From the NCBI GenBank assembly GCA_021161905.1, contig JAGGZT010000041.1, positions 1 through 35,008 on the forward strand: DNA of 35,008 bases, in the 5' to 3' direction. The stretch comes from Acidobacteriota bacterium. Lineage in GTDB: Bacteria; Acidobacteriota; B3-B38; Guanabaribacteriales; JAGGZT01. A program made the position numbers and the translations under genes. Positions 15,676 through 23,126 of this stretch are shown piece after piece. The notes below the pieces were generated by a model. It had not been told where the DNA came from, did no database searches, and worked only from the letters and a program-made list of their open reading frames with translations. Position 1 is the first letter of the stretch, and the number at the start of each line of letters is the position of its first letter.

Positions 15676-16419
15676 TCAACTTGGCAGATCCGCCTCATCT
15701 ATATCGAAATTCGCCCACACCTTTTGGACATCATCGAGCTCCTCAAGCCCCTCGAGGAGGCTGAGGAGCTGGCGTACCTTGCTTCCCGTTACCTTCACCG
15801 TATTTTTGGGTAGCATCGCAACTTCGGCAACCGCCACCTCCACGCCATTTGTCCGGAGTGCTTCTGCCACCTGATCCAGGCTTTCAGGCGGGGTGATTAT
15901 CTCATAGTTCGAGGCGTCGTCCCGCATATCTTCCGCCCCTGCTTCGAGGACTATCTCCATAAGTTTGTCCTCGCTTTCCACCTTATCCTTGGGGATCACG
16001 ATGTATCCCTTCTTCTCAAACATCCAGGAGACGCAACCGTTTTCTCCTAAATTGCCGGCGTGTTTGCTGAAAAGGTGGCGTACTTCAGCGGTTGTCCGAT
16101 TGCGGTTGTCGGTTAATGCCTGGACGAGCACCGCCACCCCACCAGGACCGTAGCCCTCATAGACCACCTCGGTGTAGCTGGTTCCCGGGAGCTCTCCAGT
16201 GCCCCGCATAATCGCCCGCTTGATATTCTCCGCTGGCATATTTGCCGCTTTTGCCTCCGCAATCGCCTGGCGGAGCCTGGGGTTTGCGTCCGGGTTCCCC
16301 CCACCGAGACGGGCAGCTACCGTTATCTCCCGGATCAATTTGGTGAAGATCTTGCCCCTCTTTGCATCCTCTTTTGCCTTTTTATGTTTTATTTGCGCCC
16401 ATTTAGAATGGCCTGCCAT
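15676..16419 (-). CDS. yebC: YebC/PmpR-family protein
   Basis: 247 residues. The N-terminal signature [20 protein letters not shown] and the following [17 protein letters not shown] are typical of the family, as is the GYGPGG motif near 109-114. Older literature describes it as a transcriptional regulator (PmpR, quorum sensing); more recent work links YebC-type proteins to ribosome function at proline stretches. It is cytosolic. It is the first gene of the ruvCAB operon, a long-known neighbourhood in many bacteria. Promoter at 16471-16499. Confidence 0.96.
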   Translation of the reverse strand: MAGHSKWAQIKHKKAKEDAKRGKIFTKLIREITVAARLGGGNPDANPRLRQAIAEAKAANMPAENIKRAIMRGTGELPGTSYTEVVYEGYGPGGVAVLVQALTDNRNRTTAEVRHLFSKHAGNLGENGCVSWMFEKKGYIVIPKDKVESEDKLMEIVLEAGAEDMRDDASNYEIITPPESLDQVAEALRTNGVEVAVAEVAMLPKNTVKVTGSKVRQLLSLLEGLEELDDVQKVWANFDIDEADLPS

Positions 16420-16470
16420 ATCTCTACCCCTTATATTGCGGAAGCGATACCATTATCAGATTTCTTTTTT

Positions 16471-16499
16471 ATCTTAACCCCTTTTCTCCAAGTTGACAA
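16471..16499 (-). promoter_or_regulatory. Promoter of the yebC-ruvCAB operon
   Basis: Minus strand: TTGTCA (16494-16499, five of six), 17-base spacer, TAAGAT (16471-16476, four of six). The leader to ATG 16419 is about 45 bases. I see no obvious LexA box overlapping it. Confidence 0.45.
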
Positions 16500-16504
16500 G
16501 ACCT

Positions 16505-17239
16505 CTAAAGAGCTGAGATTATGGCGGAAACCGCCTGAGAGAGGGGGGAGGAAAGCCTTATCCCCCGAAGCCATATGGAGAAGAGGTAGAATAGGGAAAA
16601 GGGATTAAGGAAGATAAGGGCACGGCTTAACCCCTTCTTTGAATGGTAGAGGGAAAGTACCGGCTTTAGGTCCTCCTTGGCGCTGTCCGAGACGATCCTT
16701 ATTATCAAAAAGGGGATGTTGAAGCTCATCGCTGCTTTAGCCACCGCGGTATCCTCCATATCGACTATGGAGAGTTGGGGAAACCTCCTGAAGAAGGAGA
16801 GCTTCTCCTCGGAGGAAAGAAGGAGGGTATCAAGGGTTATCGAGCTTCCTACCGTGAATGGGATGTTTCTGTCAACGAGAGCCTTTTCGGCAAGCTTTAT
16901 GAGCGACCCCTGGACGGTGAAGACAGGGTTCAGGTTCCCTTCAGCTGAAAGGGAGAAACCCCCATCGACCAAGACCAACTCGCCGACAGGGAGATCCGGA
17001 GATAGCCCGCCAGCAAGACCAGCGAGGATGAGAAGGCGAGGCTTAATCCGGGGGAGAAGGGCAGATACCGTTTTCTCCGCCACCTCAGGTCCCACCCCAA
17101 CAGGGAGGAAAGCTACCTGCTTTTCCCAAAGTTCTCCAAAGACGATTTCACCCTCTTTCCGTTTTGAGCTAAGTCTTCTTTCAAGGGGGTAGAGCTCACC
17201 GCGGAACGCTGACGAGCAGAGGATTGGGTCATTTTTCAT
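16505..17239 (-). CDS. Nucleoside phosphorylase-family hydrolase (MTA/SAH nucleosidase or futalosine hydrolase type)
   Basis: 244 residues of the PNP/UDP superfamily. The core has LAGLAGGLSPDLPVGELVLVD near 73-93, the ribose-binding VDMEDTAVA near 159-167 and the catalytic RIVSDSAKED near 181-190, whose Asp corresponds to the purine N7-protonating Asp of MTA/SAH nucleosidase. It probably releases adenine or a related base from a nucleoside. Distinguishing MTAN, futalosine hydrolase and hopanoid-pathway HpnG-type phosphorylases needs a phylogeny. The C-terminal 45 residues, with aromatic and hydrophobic clusters, go beyond the minimal nucleosidase. AGGA lies 7 bases before the ATG. The terminator of the previous gene lies between the two. 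Confidence 0.8.
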   Translation of the reverse strand: MKNDPILCSSAFRGELYPLERRLSSKRKEGEIVFGELWEKQVAFLPVGVGPEVAEKTVSALLPRIKPRLLILAGLAGGLSPDLPVGELVLVDGGFSLSAEGNLNPVFTVQGSLIKLAEKALVDRNIPFTVGSSITLDTLLLSSEEKLSFFRRFPQLSIVDMEDTAVAKAAMSFNIPFLIIRIVSDSAKEDLKPVLSLYHSKKGLSRALIFLNPFSLFYLFSIWLRGIRLSSPLSQAVSAIISAL

Positions 17240-17270
17240 CGGGAATTCCTTTTTTCCTCGGCGTTGGTTT

Positions 17271-17314
17271 AAAAAAATAAACCCCCCTCTTCGCTCAAAT
17301 GTAAAAAGAGGGGG
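17271..17314 (-). terminator. Intrinsic terminator after the small secreted protein gene
   Basis: Minus strand: CCCCCTCTT (arm at 17306-17314) pairs with AAGAGGGGG (arm at 17283-17291) in a perfect 9-bp stem with a 14-base loop, followed by TTTATTTTTTT (17271-17281). It is the clearest terminator in the window and lies 17 bases after the stop at 17332. Confidence 0.88.
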
Positions 17315-17331
17315 TGGGGAAGATGTACCCT

Positions 17332-17703
17332 CTATTTCACATACTCGAAGAAGGCTTTGTAGATCTTGTCCCCCCAGAGGAGCTGGATGCGGAACAGGGG
17401 GTTGTTATCCTTCGTCATCGTGGTCTGCATCAGTATGGGGGCAGGGTACCGCTTCTTCGCCTGAACCACGATGGCGAGCTCCTTCACCAGTACTTCGTCC
17501 TTTTTCTTTATCACCAGATAGGGCTTCCCCTCCTCTTCGATTAAGGAGAGGGTATAGATCCCCTGGGAGATGGTCTTGCCCTGATAGACGATATCCCTTT
17601 TCAGCTTAAACTTCCAGCTCCCCGTTTTAGCGAGCACTACCGGGGAGATAACGAGTGAAACCCCTACTACTAAAACCATCAAGAGGTGAAACCTTTTTTT
17701 CAT
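17332..17703 (-). CDS. Small secreted hypothetical protein
   Basis: About 123 residues, family not recognised. I start it at the ATG at 17703, with GGAG 7 bases upstream, rather than a TTG at 17721. The signal peptide is clear: MKKR, then about 20 hydrophobic residues ending VVLA, with cleavage before KTGSWKF. The mature part, about 100 residues, alternates hydrophobic and charged residues in beta-strand fashion (GIYTLSLIEEEGKPYLVIKK) and ends FFEYVK, so a small periplasmic beta-barrel or sandwich is likely. It has its own promoter and a strong terminator, so it is transcribed as a single gene, often the sign of an abundant product. Confidence 0.75.
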   Translation of the reverse strand: MKKRFHLLMVLVVGVSLVISPVVLAKTGSWKFKLKRDIVYQGKTISQGIYTLSLIEEEGKPYLVIKKKDEVLVKELAIVVQAKKRYPAPILMQTTMTKDNNPLFRIQLLWGDKIYKAFFEYVK

Positions 17704-17731
17704 CTTTTCTCTCCTCTTCAAGCTTTTTTAC

Positions 17732-17761
17732 ATTTTAACCGAGAAGGTAAAATTTTTTCAA
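17732..17761 (-). promoter_or_regulatory. Promoter of the small secreted protein gene
   Basis: Minus strand: TTGAAA (17756-17761, five of six), 18-base spacer, TAAAAT (17732-17737, five of six), with A/T-rich flanks. The leader to ATG 17703 is about 20 bases. Confidence 0.5.
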
Positions 17762-17780
17762 GAAAAATTCCTAATTCGGT

Positions 17781-18533
17781 TTACTTTCCCCTTTTTGGGG
17801 AAAGTTTTGCCCCCTTCCTTCCGGTATCAAGGGCGATGAATTCCACGACCAAAGGTACAATGCGGGTGATATTCAGCTGGGAAGAGTAGGCGATATCGGC
17901 GGTAAATCCAATTGAGGCGAGCTTCTTTCCGTTTTCCGTCTCCCTAAATAGTTTTTCGATGCCAAGCTTCTCGATCCGTTCAAGATGATCGGCGAAGGGA
18001 GGAGTGATCGCTTCCCCCAACTCCTTTAGAATGACCACCGAGGCGATTATATCCTCCTCGGCGATGAAGCTTTCGTCGGTGTAAAGGCAAGCAGGGATGA
18101 TTATGATGTCCTTCTTCCCCTTTTTAGCTAAGGTGGAGGCAACACCTGCGACTGCGCTTGCGTTTATTACGCTTCCTACCAGGATGGATGACGCCCCTTC
18201 CGCCTCAATTATCCTTCTTCCCCCGGATGTGGAGGTAAAGATCACCCTTCTTCCCGATAGGGGAAAGGAGGCTGCCTCTGCCGGGCTATTTCCCAGGTCG
18301 AAGCCAGCCACCTTGATGAAATTTCGCTCGCCGGCGAGGACTGCATCGGGATATTCTTCCTTCAATAGGGAGGCGTCCTCCACCTCGGAGACTACGATCA
18401 CCTCATAAGCACCCCCGGAGAAGAATGAGGTGATGGTGGCACTTGCCCTTAGCGCATCGACAATTATGGCGATACCCCTTCTCCGTGCCGCCTCGAGACA
18501 CCCCTTTTTCCCTCTGATTATCTCTATCGCCAC
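17781..18533 (-). CDS. ComB-family 2-phosphosulfolactate phosphatase-like protein
   Basis: 250 residues with the family order: DALRASATITSF near 26-37, GERNFIKVAGFDLGNSP near 68-84, FTSTSGGRRI near 99-108 and the CLYTDESFIAEEDI block near 149-162. In methanogens ComB makes sulfolactate for coenzyme M. In bacteria without that pathway its homologues have no settled substrate. It is the last gene of the nucleoside-uptake operon, one base after the permease stop. The GTG start has AGGGAGG upstream. A perfect 8-bp hairpin (17784-17804) is encoded by its last codons and abuts the TAA. The phosphatase fold is secure, the reaction is not. Confidence 0.85.
   Translation of the reverse strand: MAIEIIRGKKGCLEAARRRGIAIIVDALRASATITSFFSGGAYEVIVVSEVEDASLLKEEYPDAVLAGERNFIKVAGFDLGNSPAEAASFPLSGRRVIFTSTSGGRRIIEAEGASSILVGSVINASAVAGVASTLAKKGKKDIIIIPACLYTDESFIAEEDIIASVVILKELGEAITPPFADHLERIEKLGIEKLFRETENGKKLASIGFTADIAYSSQLNITRIVPLVVEFIALDTGRKGAKLSPKRGK
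17784..17804 (-). terminator. Strong hairpin at the end of the ComB-like gene
   Basis: Perfect arms CTTTCCCC and GGGGAAAG with a 5-base loop, lying inside the last codons so that the TAA stop follows directly. The only T-run (TTTTT) comes about 13 bases later, so intrinsic termination is uncertain. It may also mark the mRNA 3' end after trimming. Confidence 0.45.
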
Positions 18534-18534
18534 T

Positions 18535-19419
18535 TCAGTCCTCCCTGATCTGTTTGCCCAACGAGGCAGGCGGACGCACCCCGGGGACGAAACCGGCGAG
18601 GAGGATGATGGTGAGGATGAAAGGGAGGGAGAGGAAAAACTCCGAGGGAAGGGGGAGGTTGGTGAGCTGGAGGGAGTCAGCTAAGGCATCGGCAACACCG
18701 AAAAAGAGGGCAACTGCAAGCACCCGTCCCGGACGCCAGGAGGCGATGATAAGACAGGCAAGGGCGATGAATCCCCTTCCTCCAGTCATCCTCTCGACGA
18801 ACTGGGAGAGATCCACCAACGAAAGCTCACCACCGGCAATACCACAAAGAACACCGGAGATGATCACCCCTAAATAACGGAGCTTGGCCACCTCGATCCC
18901 CAAACTGCGCGCCACCTCAGGGTCCTCACCTACCGCTCGCATCCTCAAGCCAAGGGGGGTGCGATAGAGGAGGAAGAGGGAAGAAAAAACGAGGAAAAGG
19001 GCGAGGAGGAATAGAGGAGAAAGGGAAAAATCACCTCCTATCCTGATAAAACCGAGCTTGGGGGCAGAAGGGGAGGTGCCATGAACCCCGAAGATACGAT
19101 AGAGGAGGAAACCGGTCCCTCCAAGGGCGAGGATGTTCACCGCCACTCCGGATACAATGTGATCTCCCTTAAGGGTTATCGAGGTTATCCCGTGGATGAG
19201 GGCAAGCGCCATCCCGAAGGCTGAACCGATGATCACCCCGATAATGGGCGAGCCGGTGAAATAGGCGCCGAGTATCGCCCCAAAGGCTCCGACGAGCATC
19301 ATTCCCTCAAGGGCGATATTCACCACCCCAACCCGCTCTGAAAAGAGTCCACCGAGGGCAGCGAGAGTGAGCGGGGTCGCTTTGATCAACGAAAGTTCAA
19401 TTAGAGGAAGCAATCTCAT
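18535..19419 (-). CDS. Nucleoside ABC transporter permease, second subunit
   Basis: About 294 residues, BPD_transp_2 (LivHM/NupQ-like) fold with about eight or nine hydrophobic helices. LSGLAGGEL-type loops of the family appear here as GIAGGELSLVDLSQF near 200-215. I start it at the ATG at 19419, preceded by GGAG and overlapping the upstream permease by 23 bases; an upstream start at 19449 would add 10 residues without a good ribosome-binding site. It pairs with the longer permease next to it to form the membrane channel of a BMP-type nucleoside importer. The ComB-like gene follows after one base. Confidence 0.9.
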   Translation of the reverse strand: MRLLPLIELSLIKATPLTLAALGGLFSERVGVVNIALEGMMLVGAFGAILGAYFTGSPIIGVIIGSAFGMALALIHGITSITLKGDHIVSGVAVNILALGGTGFLLYRIFGVHGTSPSAPKLGFIRIGGDFSLSPLFLLALFLVFSSLFLLYRTPLGLRMRAVGEDPEVARSLGIEVAKLRYLGVIISGVLCGIAGGELSLVDLSQFVERMTGGRGFIALACLIIASWRPGRVLAVALFFGVADALADSLQLTNLPLPSEFFLSLPFILTIILLAGFVPGVRPPASLGKQIRED

Positions 19420-20452
19420 TACCTTTTCTCCTCCTGATGAGCTTAGCAAAGAAGCGCCAGTTCCTGGCGCAGACTACTATTATCACCAACGCCTGAACGA
19501 TCAACACTATATCCCGGGGGATCCCCCCTTCGAGCTGGAGGGTCCTATCCGCGGTGCGAAGCGCCCCAAAGAAAAGGGCGGAAAAAGGGACGAAGAGAGG
19601 ATGGTTTCCCCCAAGCAGGGCTACTGCGATCCCATCGTAGCCATAGCCCGGGGAGAACTGGCTGTAAAAGGTGTGATGAAGACCGGCGACCTCGATACCA
19701 CCGGCAAGGCCAGAAAGCCCCCCAGCAAGCGCCATCAACGAGATCATTCTTCTCCCCACATCGATCCCTGCCCTTTGGGCTGCCCTCCTGTTTCTTCCCA
19801 TTGCCCGCGCCTCATAGCCGAAGGGCGTCTTGAAGAGATAAAGATAGGCGAGGAAGACGATTACGATGGCGATGATGAACCCGAAGGAAAGTTGAGAAGA
19901 GCCAGCCTCGGCGATGATGGGGAGAGAGGCGGAGGAGGCTATCTCCCTCGTCTTCGGGATCGCCTCTCCCGCGGAGAGGGGTCCCCTTACCAAGTAGCCT
20001 GTCAGGTAGATCACGATGTAGTTGAGCATAATGGTGGTTATTACTTCATGCGCCCCTCGCCTTGCTCTGAGCCAGCCAGCGAGAAAACCGAGGAGCGCTC
20101 CTGCAGCGAAGGAGGAGAGGAGGACGAGGGGAAGATGGATGGGGGGTGGTAGGGGGGCAAGCCCCCCTACGATGGCAGAAGCGAGACCACCGAGGTAGAG
20201 CTGACCTTCCGCTCCGATGTTGAAAAGACCTCCCTGAAGAGCAATGGCTACCGAAAGCCCGGTGAGGATGAGCGGAGTCGCCTTGATGAGGGTTGAGAGG
20301 AAGACTTCCTTATCCCCCATCGAGCCGGTGTAAAGAAGAAGGAAGAAAAGACGCGGACTTCCCCCGGAAAGAAAAACGATGAAGCCAGAGAGAAAAAGGG
20401 CGATAAGAAGAACAAAAAGGAGATGGCGCGCTCTCTTAAGAAGGGGGATCAT
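19397..20452 (-). CDS. Nucleoside ABC transporter permease, first subunit
   Basis: 351 residues, BPD_transp_2 family (NupP/YufP-like). Hydrophobic helices run through most of the chain. Family motifs include FNIGAEGQLYLGGLASAIVGG near 75-95, GAHEVITTIMLNYI near 133-146 and LAGGLSGLAGGIEVAG near 237-252. The GAEGQ and EVITTIMLN motifs are characteristic of BMP-linked nucleoside permeases as opposed to ribose permeases. The ATG overlaps the ATPase stop by four bases (ATGA), with GGAGGAGG upstream. Confidence 0.93.
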   Translation of the reverse strand: MIPLLKRARHLLFVLLIALFLSGFIVFLSGGSPRLFFLLLYTGSMGDKEVFLSTLIKATPLILTGLSVAIALQGGLFNIGAEGQLYLGGLASAIVGGLAPLPPPIHLPLVLLSSFAAGALLGFLAGWLRARRGAHEVITTIMLNYIVIYLTGYLVRGPLSAGEAIPKTREIASSASLPIIAEAGSSQLSFGFIIAIVIVFLAYLYLFKTPFGYEARAMGRNRRAAQRAGIDVGRRMISLMALAGGLSGLAGGIEVAGLHHTFYSQFSPGYGYDGIAVALLGGNHPLFVPFSALFFGALRTADRTLQLEGGIPRDIVLIVQALVIIVVCARNWRFFAKLIRRRKGNEIASSN

Positions 20453-21975
20453 CCGCCTCCTCCGGTCATAAGCCTACCCAGTAGCTTCGGCGTTGCCTCC
20501 CTCGGCTTGAGCTCGGAGACGATCCGCCCTCGCCTCAAGACCACTATCCGATCGGAAAGGGCGATCAACTCCTCCACCTCGGGTGAGATGAGGAGGATAC
20601 CTGCTCCCCGCTTCTGCTCGGCTAAGAGAAGGTTCCTTACCAGCCGAGCACCAGCGATATCGAGCCCCTGGGTGGGGTTTTCCGCGATGATGAGACAAGG
20701 GTCGTGGAAGAGCTCCCGGGCGATAATGACCCGTTCCCTGTTTCCCCCGGAAAAGAGATTAAGAGGAAGAGAAAGATCCAGAGGGACGATACCCAACCGG
20801 GAGGAAAGATCGAGAAGTTGCTGAGACGCTTTCCTTATGGAGAGGAGAGGGAAGCGGTAGTAAGGAGGGAGGCGATGATAGCCCAGGATGAGGTTTTCGG
20901 CAAGGGTGAAATCGAGGATAAGCCCTTCCTCGTCCCGCTCCCCAGGGATGAACGCCACCCCAAGCCTTTTTATCTCGTCTGGAGGGAGAAAGTTCGCTTG
21001 CCTGTTCCCTATCTTTATCTCCCCCGCTTTCGGTTTCAGGAAGCCGGCGATGCTCAGAGCGAGTTCCCTCTCCCCGTTCCCCGCTACACTCGCTATTCCC
21101 ACGATCTCTCCCTCGCGCAGGGTAAGGGAGATGTTATCGAGGAGCAGGCGTCCATCCTCAGCGGTGACCGTCACCCCAGAAAGTTTGAGAACAACTTTCC
21201 CCGGGGTAACCTCTTCTTTCTCAAGAGGAGGGAGGAAAGACTCGCCCATCATCATATGGGAGAGATTTTCTTCATCCGCCTCCTCCCGGGAGATGGTCCC
21301 CACCACCTTACCCCGCCGCATAACCGTTATCCGGGAAGCTACCGCAAGCACCTCAGGAAGGCGATGGCTAATGAAGAGCACCGTTTTCCCCTCCTCCTTG
21401 AGCCGTTTGATCAGGGACAAAAAGGAGCTAACCTCGTTCGGAGTGAGATGTGAGGTGGGCTCATCCAGGATGAGAAGGCTTGCTCCTCGGAAAAGGAGCT
21501 TGATCAATTCCACCAATTGCTTCTCCCCAGGAGTTAGAGAAGAGATCGGCTTTGCTAAATCGAGGGAGAAGCCGAGAAGGGGTAGGAGTTCCTTTACCCG
21601 TTTTTTCGCGTCTCTCCAGTCGATCTCGCCACCTCTTTTCACCGGTTCCGCTCCGAGCACGATGTTTTCGAGGACGCTCATCCCGGGAATAAGCATTCGC
21701 TCCTGGCGAATGAGTCCGATGCCCAAGGATATCGCCTCCTTGGGGGTTAGGTGGTTTCTTCCTTTTCCGTTGATCACTATCTCGCCGGAATCCGGTCTTC
21801 TTAATCCGTAGATGATCTCAGCGAGAGTGGTTTTTCCCGCACCGTTTTCCCCGATTATCGCCCGAATCTCCCCTGCTTCTACCTCGATGCTTACCTCATT
21901 GTTGGCGATGACACTGGCGTACTTTTTGGTTATTCTCCTTAACTCAAGTACCTTTCCCATATCTTTTTCTACCAC
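20449..21975 (-). CDS. Nucleoside ABC transporter ATPase with two nucleotide-binding domains
   Basis: 508 residues, two fused ABC domains as in NupO and RbsA. Domain 1 has a full Walker A GENGAGKTT near 42-50, signature LTPGEKQLVEL and Walker B LLILDEPTSHL. Domain 2 has the usual degenerate P-loop for this class (GNGERELALSIAGF), signature FSGGNRERVIIARE and IAENPTQGLDI. It powers purine or pyrimidine nucleoside import together with the two permeases downstream and the BMP lipoprotein upstream. The start is uncertain: a GTG at 21975 overlaps the lipoprotein stop, while an ATG at 21960 gives MGKVLEL. Neither has a strong ribosome-binding site. Confidence 0.93.
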   Translation of the reverse strand: MVEKDMGKVLELRRITKKYASVIANNEVSIEVEAGEIRAIIGENGAGKTTLAEIIYGLRRPDSGEIVINGKGRNHLTPKEAISLGIGLIRQERMLIPGMSVLENIVLGAEPVKRGGEIDWRDAKKRVKELLPLLGFSLDLAKPISSLTPGEKQLVELIKLLFRGASLLILDEPTSHLTPNEVSSFLSLIKRLKEEGKTVLFISHRLPEVLAVASRITVMRRGKVVGTISREEADEENLSHMMMGESFLPPLEKEEVTPGKVVLKLSGVTVTAEDGRLLLDNISLTLREGEIVGIASVAGNGERELALSIAGFLKPKAGEIKIGNRQANFLPPDEIKRLGVAFIPGERDEEGLILDFTLAENLILGYHRLPPYYRFPLLSIRKASQQLLDLSSRLGIVPLDLSLPLNLFSGGNRERVIIARELFHDPCLIIAENPTQGLDIAGARLVRNLLLAEQKRGAGILLISPEVEELIALSDRIVVLRRGRIVSELKPREATPKLLGRLMTGGGG

Positions 21976-22994
21976 CGAGGAGGGGTGAAGTTTTTGAGAT
22001 CTTCACTCGTCCTTGGAACGATGAGTTCCCCTCTTCCTATCTTCTCCTTGGCGAGTTTCACCAAGCGAAGTGCGGAAGGAGGGATCTTATCTTTGGTAAA
22101 CCTCATATCGGTAAGGGAGATGGCGCCCTCAGCAAGACCGATGAAATAGTGTCCTCCCCGGAACCTCCCTTCATAGGCTTCCCTTATTCCGTTATAGACC
22201 GCGACATCTATCCTTTTGAGAACCGAGGTGAGTATCCTACCCGGGACGAGCCCATCCTGGTTTATATCTGCCCCTATACCGTAAACCCCTTTCTCCTCCT
22301 TTACTGCCTCGATGACCCCGAGCCCGGTGTTTCCCGCCAACTGAAAGATCACATCCGCCCCTTTAGCGATGAGCGACTTGGCGAGCGATTTCCCCTTGGC
22401 TGGATCGTTGAAATCGCCGGCGGTGACGGTGATTACCTCTATCTTCTTCCCCCTCTTTTTCCCTCCAGTAATCACCCCGGCACGGAAACCGGTCTCGTAA
22501 GCCTCAACCGGTGGGATATCCATTCCCTGAACCACGCCGATGATCCCGGTTCTGGTGGTATAGGCGGCGATGATCCCGGCTAAGAACGCCCCCTCCTCGC
22601 TTTTGAAGTCATAGCTCGCCACATTTGGCTTTTCCACCTTTCCATCGATGAAGATGAAGGCGGTCTTCGGGAAGTCATCCGCCACCTTGTTCACCGCGTC
22701 GATCATAAGGTAGCCCATTGCCACCACCACCTTACCCTTCTTCGCCGCCAAGGAGAGATTTGGGATATAGTCCGCCTGCTCATAGGACTGGATGAACGAG
22801 CCCTTTATACCGAGTTCCTTCTCCGCTCTCTCCACCCCTCTCCAGCCAGCGTCGTTGAACCCCTTATCACCAAGGCCCGCGGCATCGGTTACCAGGATCA
22901 CCCTGAACCCATTACTCCTTTCCTCTCCCTTCTTGCAGGAAAGGAGAGAGACGAGAGAAATTATTAGAAAAATGACGAGAACCCTCTTTTTCAT
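21969..22994 (-). CDS. BMP-family nucleoside-binding lipoprotein
   Basis: 341 residues. The signal ends in lipobox LLS-C (Cys20), so the protein is lipidated outside the inner membrane. The mature part has the BMP/PnrA periplasmic-binding fold: VTDAAGLGDKGFNDAGWRGV near 35-54, GYLMIDAVNKVADDFPKTAFIFIDG near 93-117 and DVIFQLAGNTGLGVIEA near 214-230. The conserved Asp, Asn and Trp of GDKGFNDAGW match the nucleoside-contacting loop of PnrA. It is the first gene of an importer operon (lipoprotein, ATPase, two permeases, ComB-like). A palindrome overlaps its -10 region. Nucleosides are the likely ligand; another small purine or sugar cannot be excluded. Confidence 0.95.
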   Translation of the reverse strand: MKKRVLVIFLIISLVSLLSCKKGEERSNGFRVILVTDAAGLGDKGFNDAGWRGVERAEKELGIKGSFIQSYEQADYIPNLSLAAKKGKVVVAMGYLMIDAVNKVADDFPKTAFIFIDGKVEKPNVASYDFKSEEGAFLAGIIAAYTTRTGIIGVVQGMDIPPVEAYETGFRAGVITGGKKRGKKIEVITVTAGDFNDPAKGKSLAKSLIAKGADVIFQLAGNTGLGVIEAVKEEKGVYGIGADINQDGLVPGRILTSVLKRIDVAVYNGIREAYEGRFRGGHYFIGLAEGAISLTDMRFTKDKIPPSALRLVKLAKEKIGRGELIVPRTSEDLKNFTPPRW

Positions 22995-23008
22995 CTATGG
23001 TGTCCCTC

Positions 23009-23027
23009 CCGGTTAAATGGTAACCGG
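23009..23027. promoter_or_regulatory. Palindromic candidate operator at the BMP operon promoter
   Basis: Perfect inverted repeat with 7-base arms CCGGTTA and TAACCGG around AATGG. It covers the predicted -10 hexamer (23017-23022) of the BMP operon and ends next to the ribosome-binding sequence. Because transcription should begin inside its far arm, a DNA operator is more likely than an mRNA hairpin. No regulator gene for it is adjacent. Confidence 0.5.
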
Positions 23028-23046
23028 CTTTCTTCTTCCCTGTCAA
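23017..23046 (-). promoter_or_regulatory. Promoter of the BMP nucleoside-uptake operon
   Basis: Minus strand: perfect TTGACA (23041-23046), 18-base spacer, TACCAT (23017-23022, four of six). The short leader leaves no room for a riboswitch. Confidence 0.45.
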
Positions 23047-23060
23047 TCTGGGGAAACCCC

Positions 23061-23089
23061 TTGAATTTGATCCCCGCTTATGACAGAAT
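23061..23089 (+). promoter_or_regulatory. Candidate promoter of the ABC exporter operon
   Basis: TTGAAT (23061-23066), 17-base spacer, CAGAAT (23084-23089). Both hexamers are moderate (four of six). It is divergent from the BMP operon promoter; their -35 elements are about 15 bases apart. Confidence 0.35.
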
Positions 23090-23126
23090 TTAATCTCTTA
23101 ATTGATTTATGATAAAGGATTTTTCG

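Noticed and set aside
16493-16520. Perfect TTGACA on the plus strand at 16493-16498
   Set aside because: No matching -10 and no plus-strand gene downstream; the reverse complement forms the -35 of the yebC promoter.
19367-21811. Long plus-strand open frames (up to 307 codons) opposite the nucleoside transporter genes
   Set aside because: They are antisense to clear transporter genes, have no ribosome-binding sites or recognisable motifs, and are Arg/Pro/Ser-rich as expected for the reverse frames of this codon usage.
22995-23108. Possible purine riboswitch ahead of the BMP operon
   Set aside because: The predicted leader is only about 15 bases, and the one inverted repeat lies at the promoter, not in the transcript.
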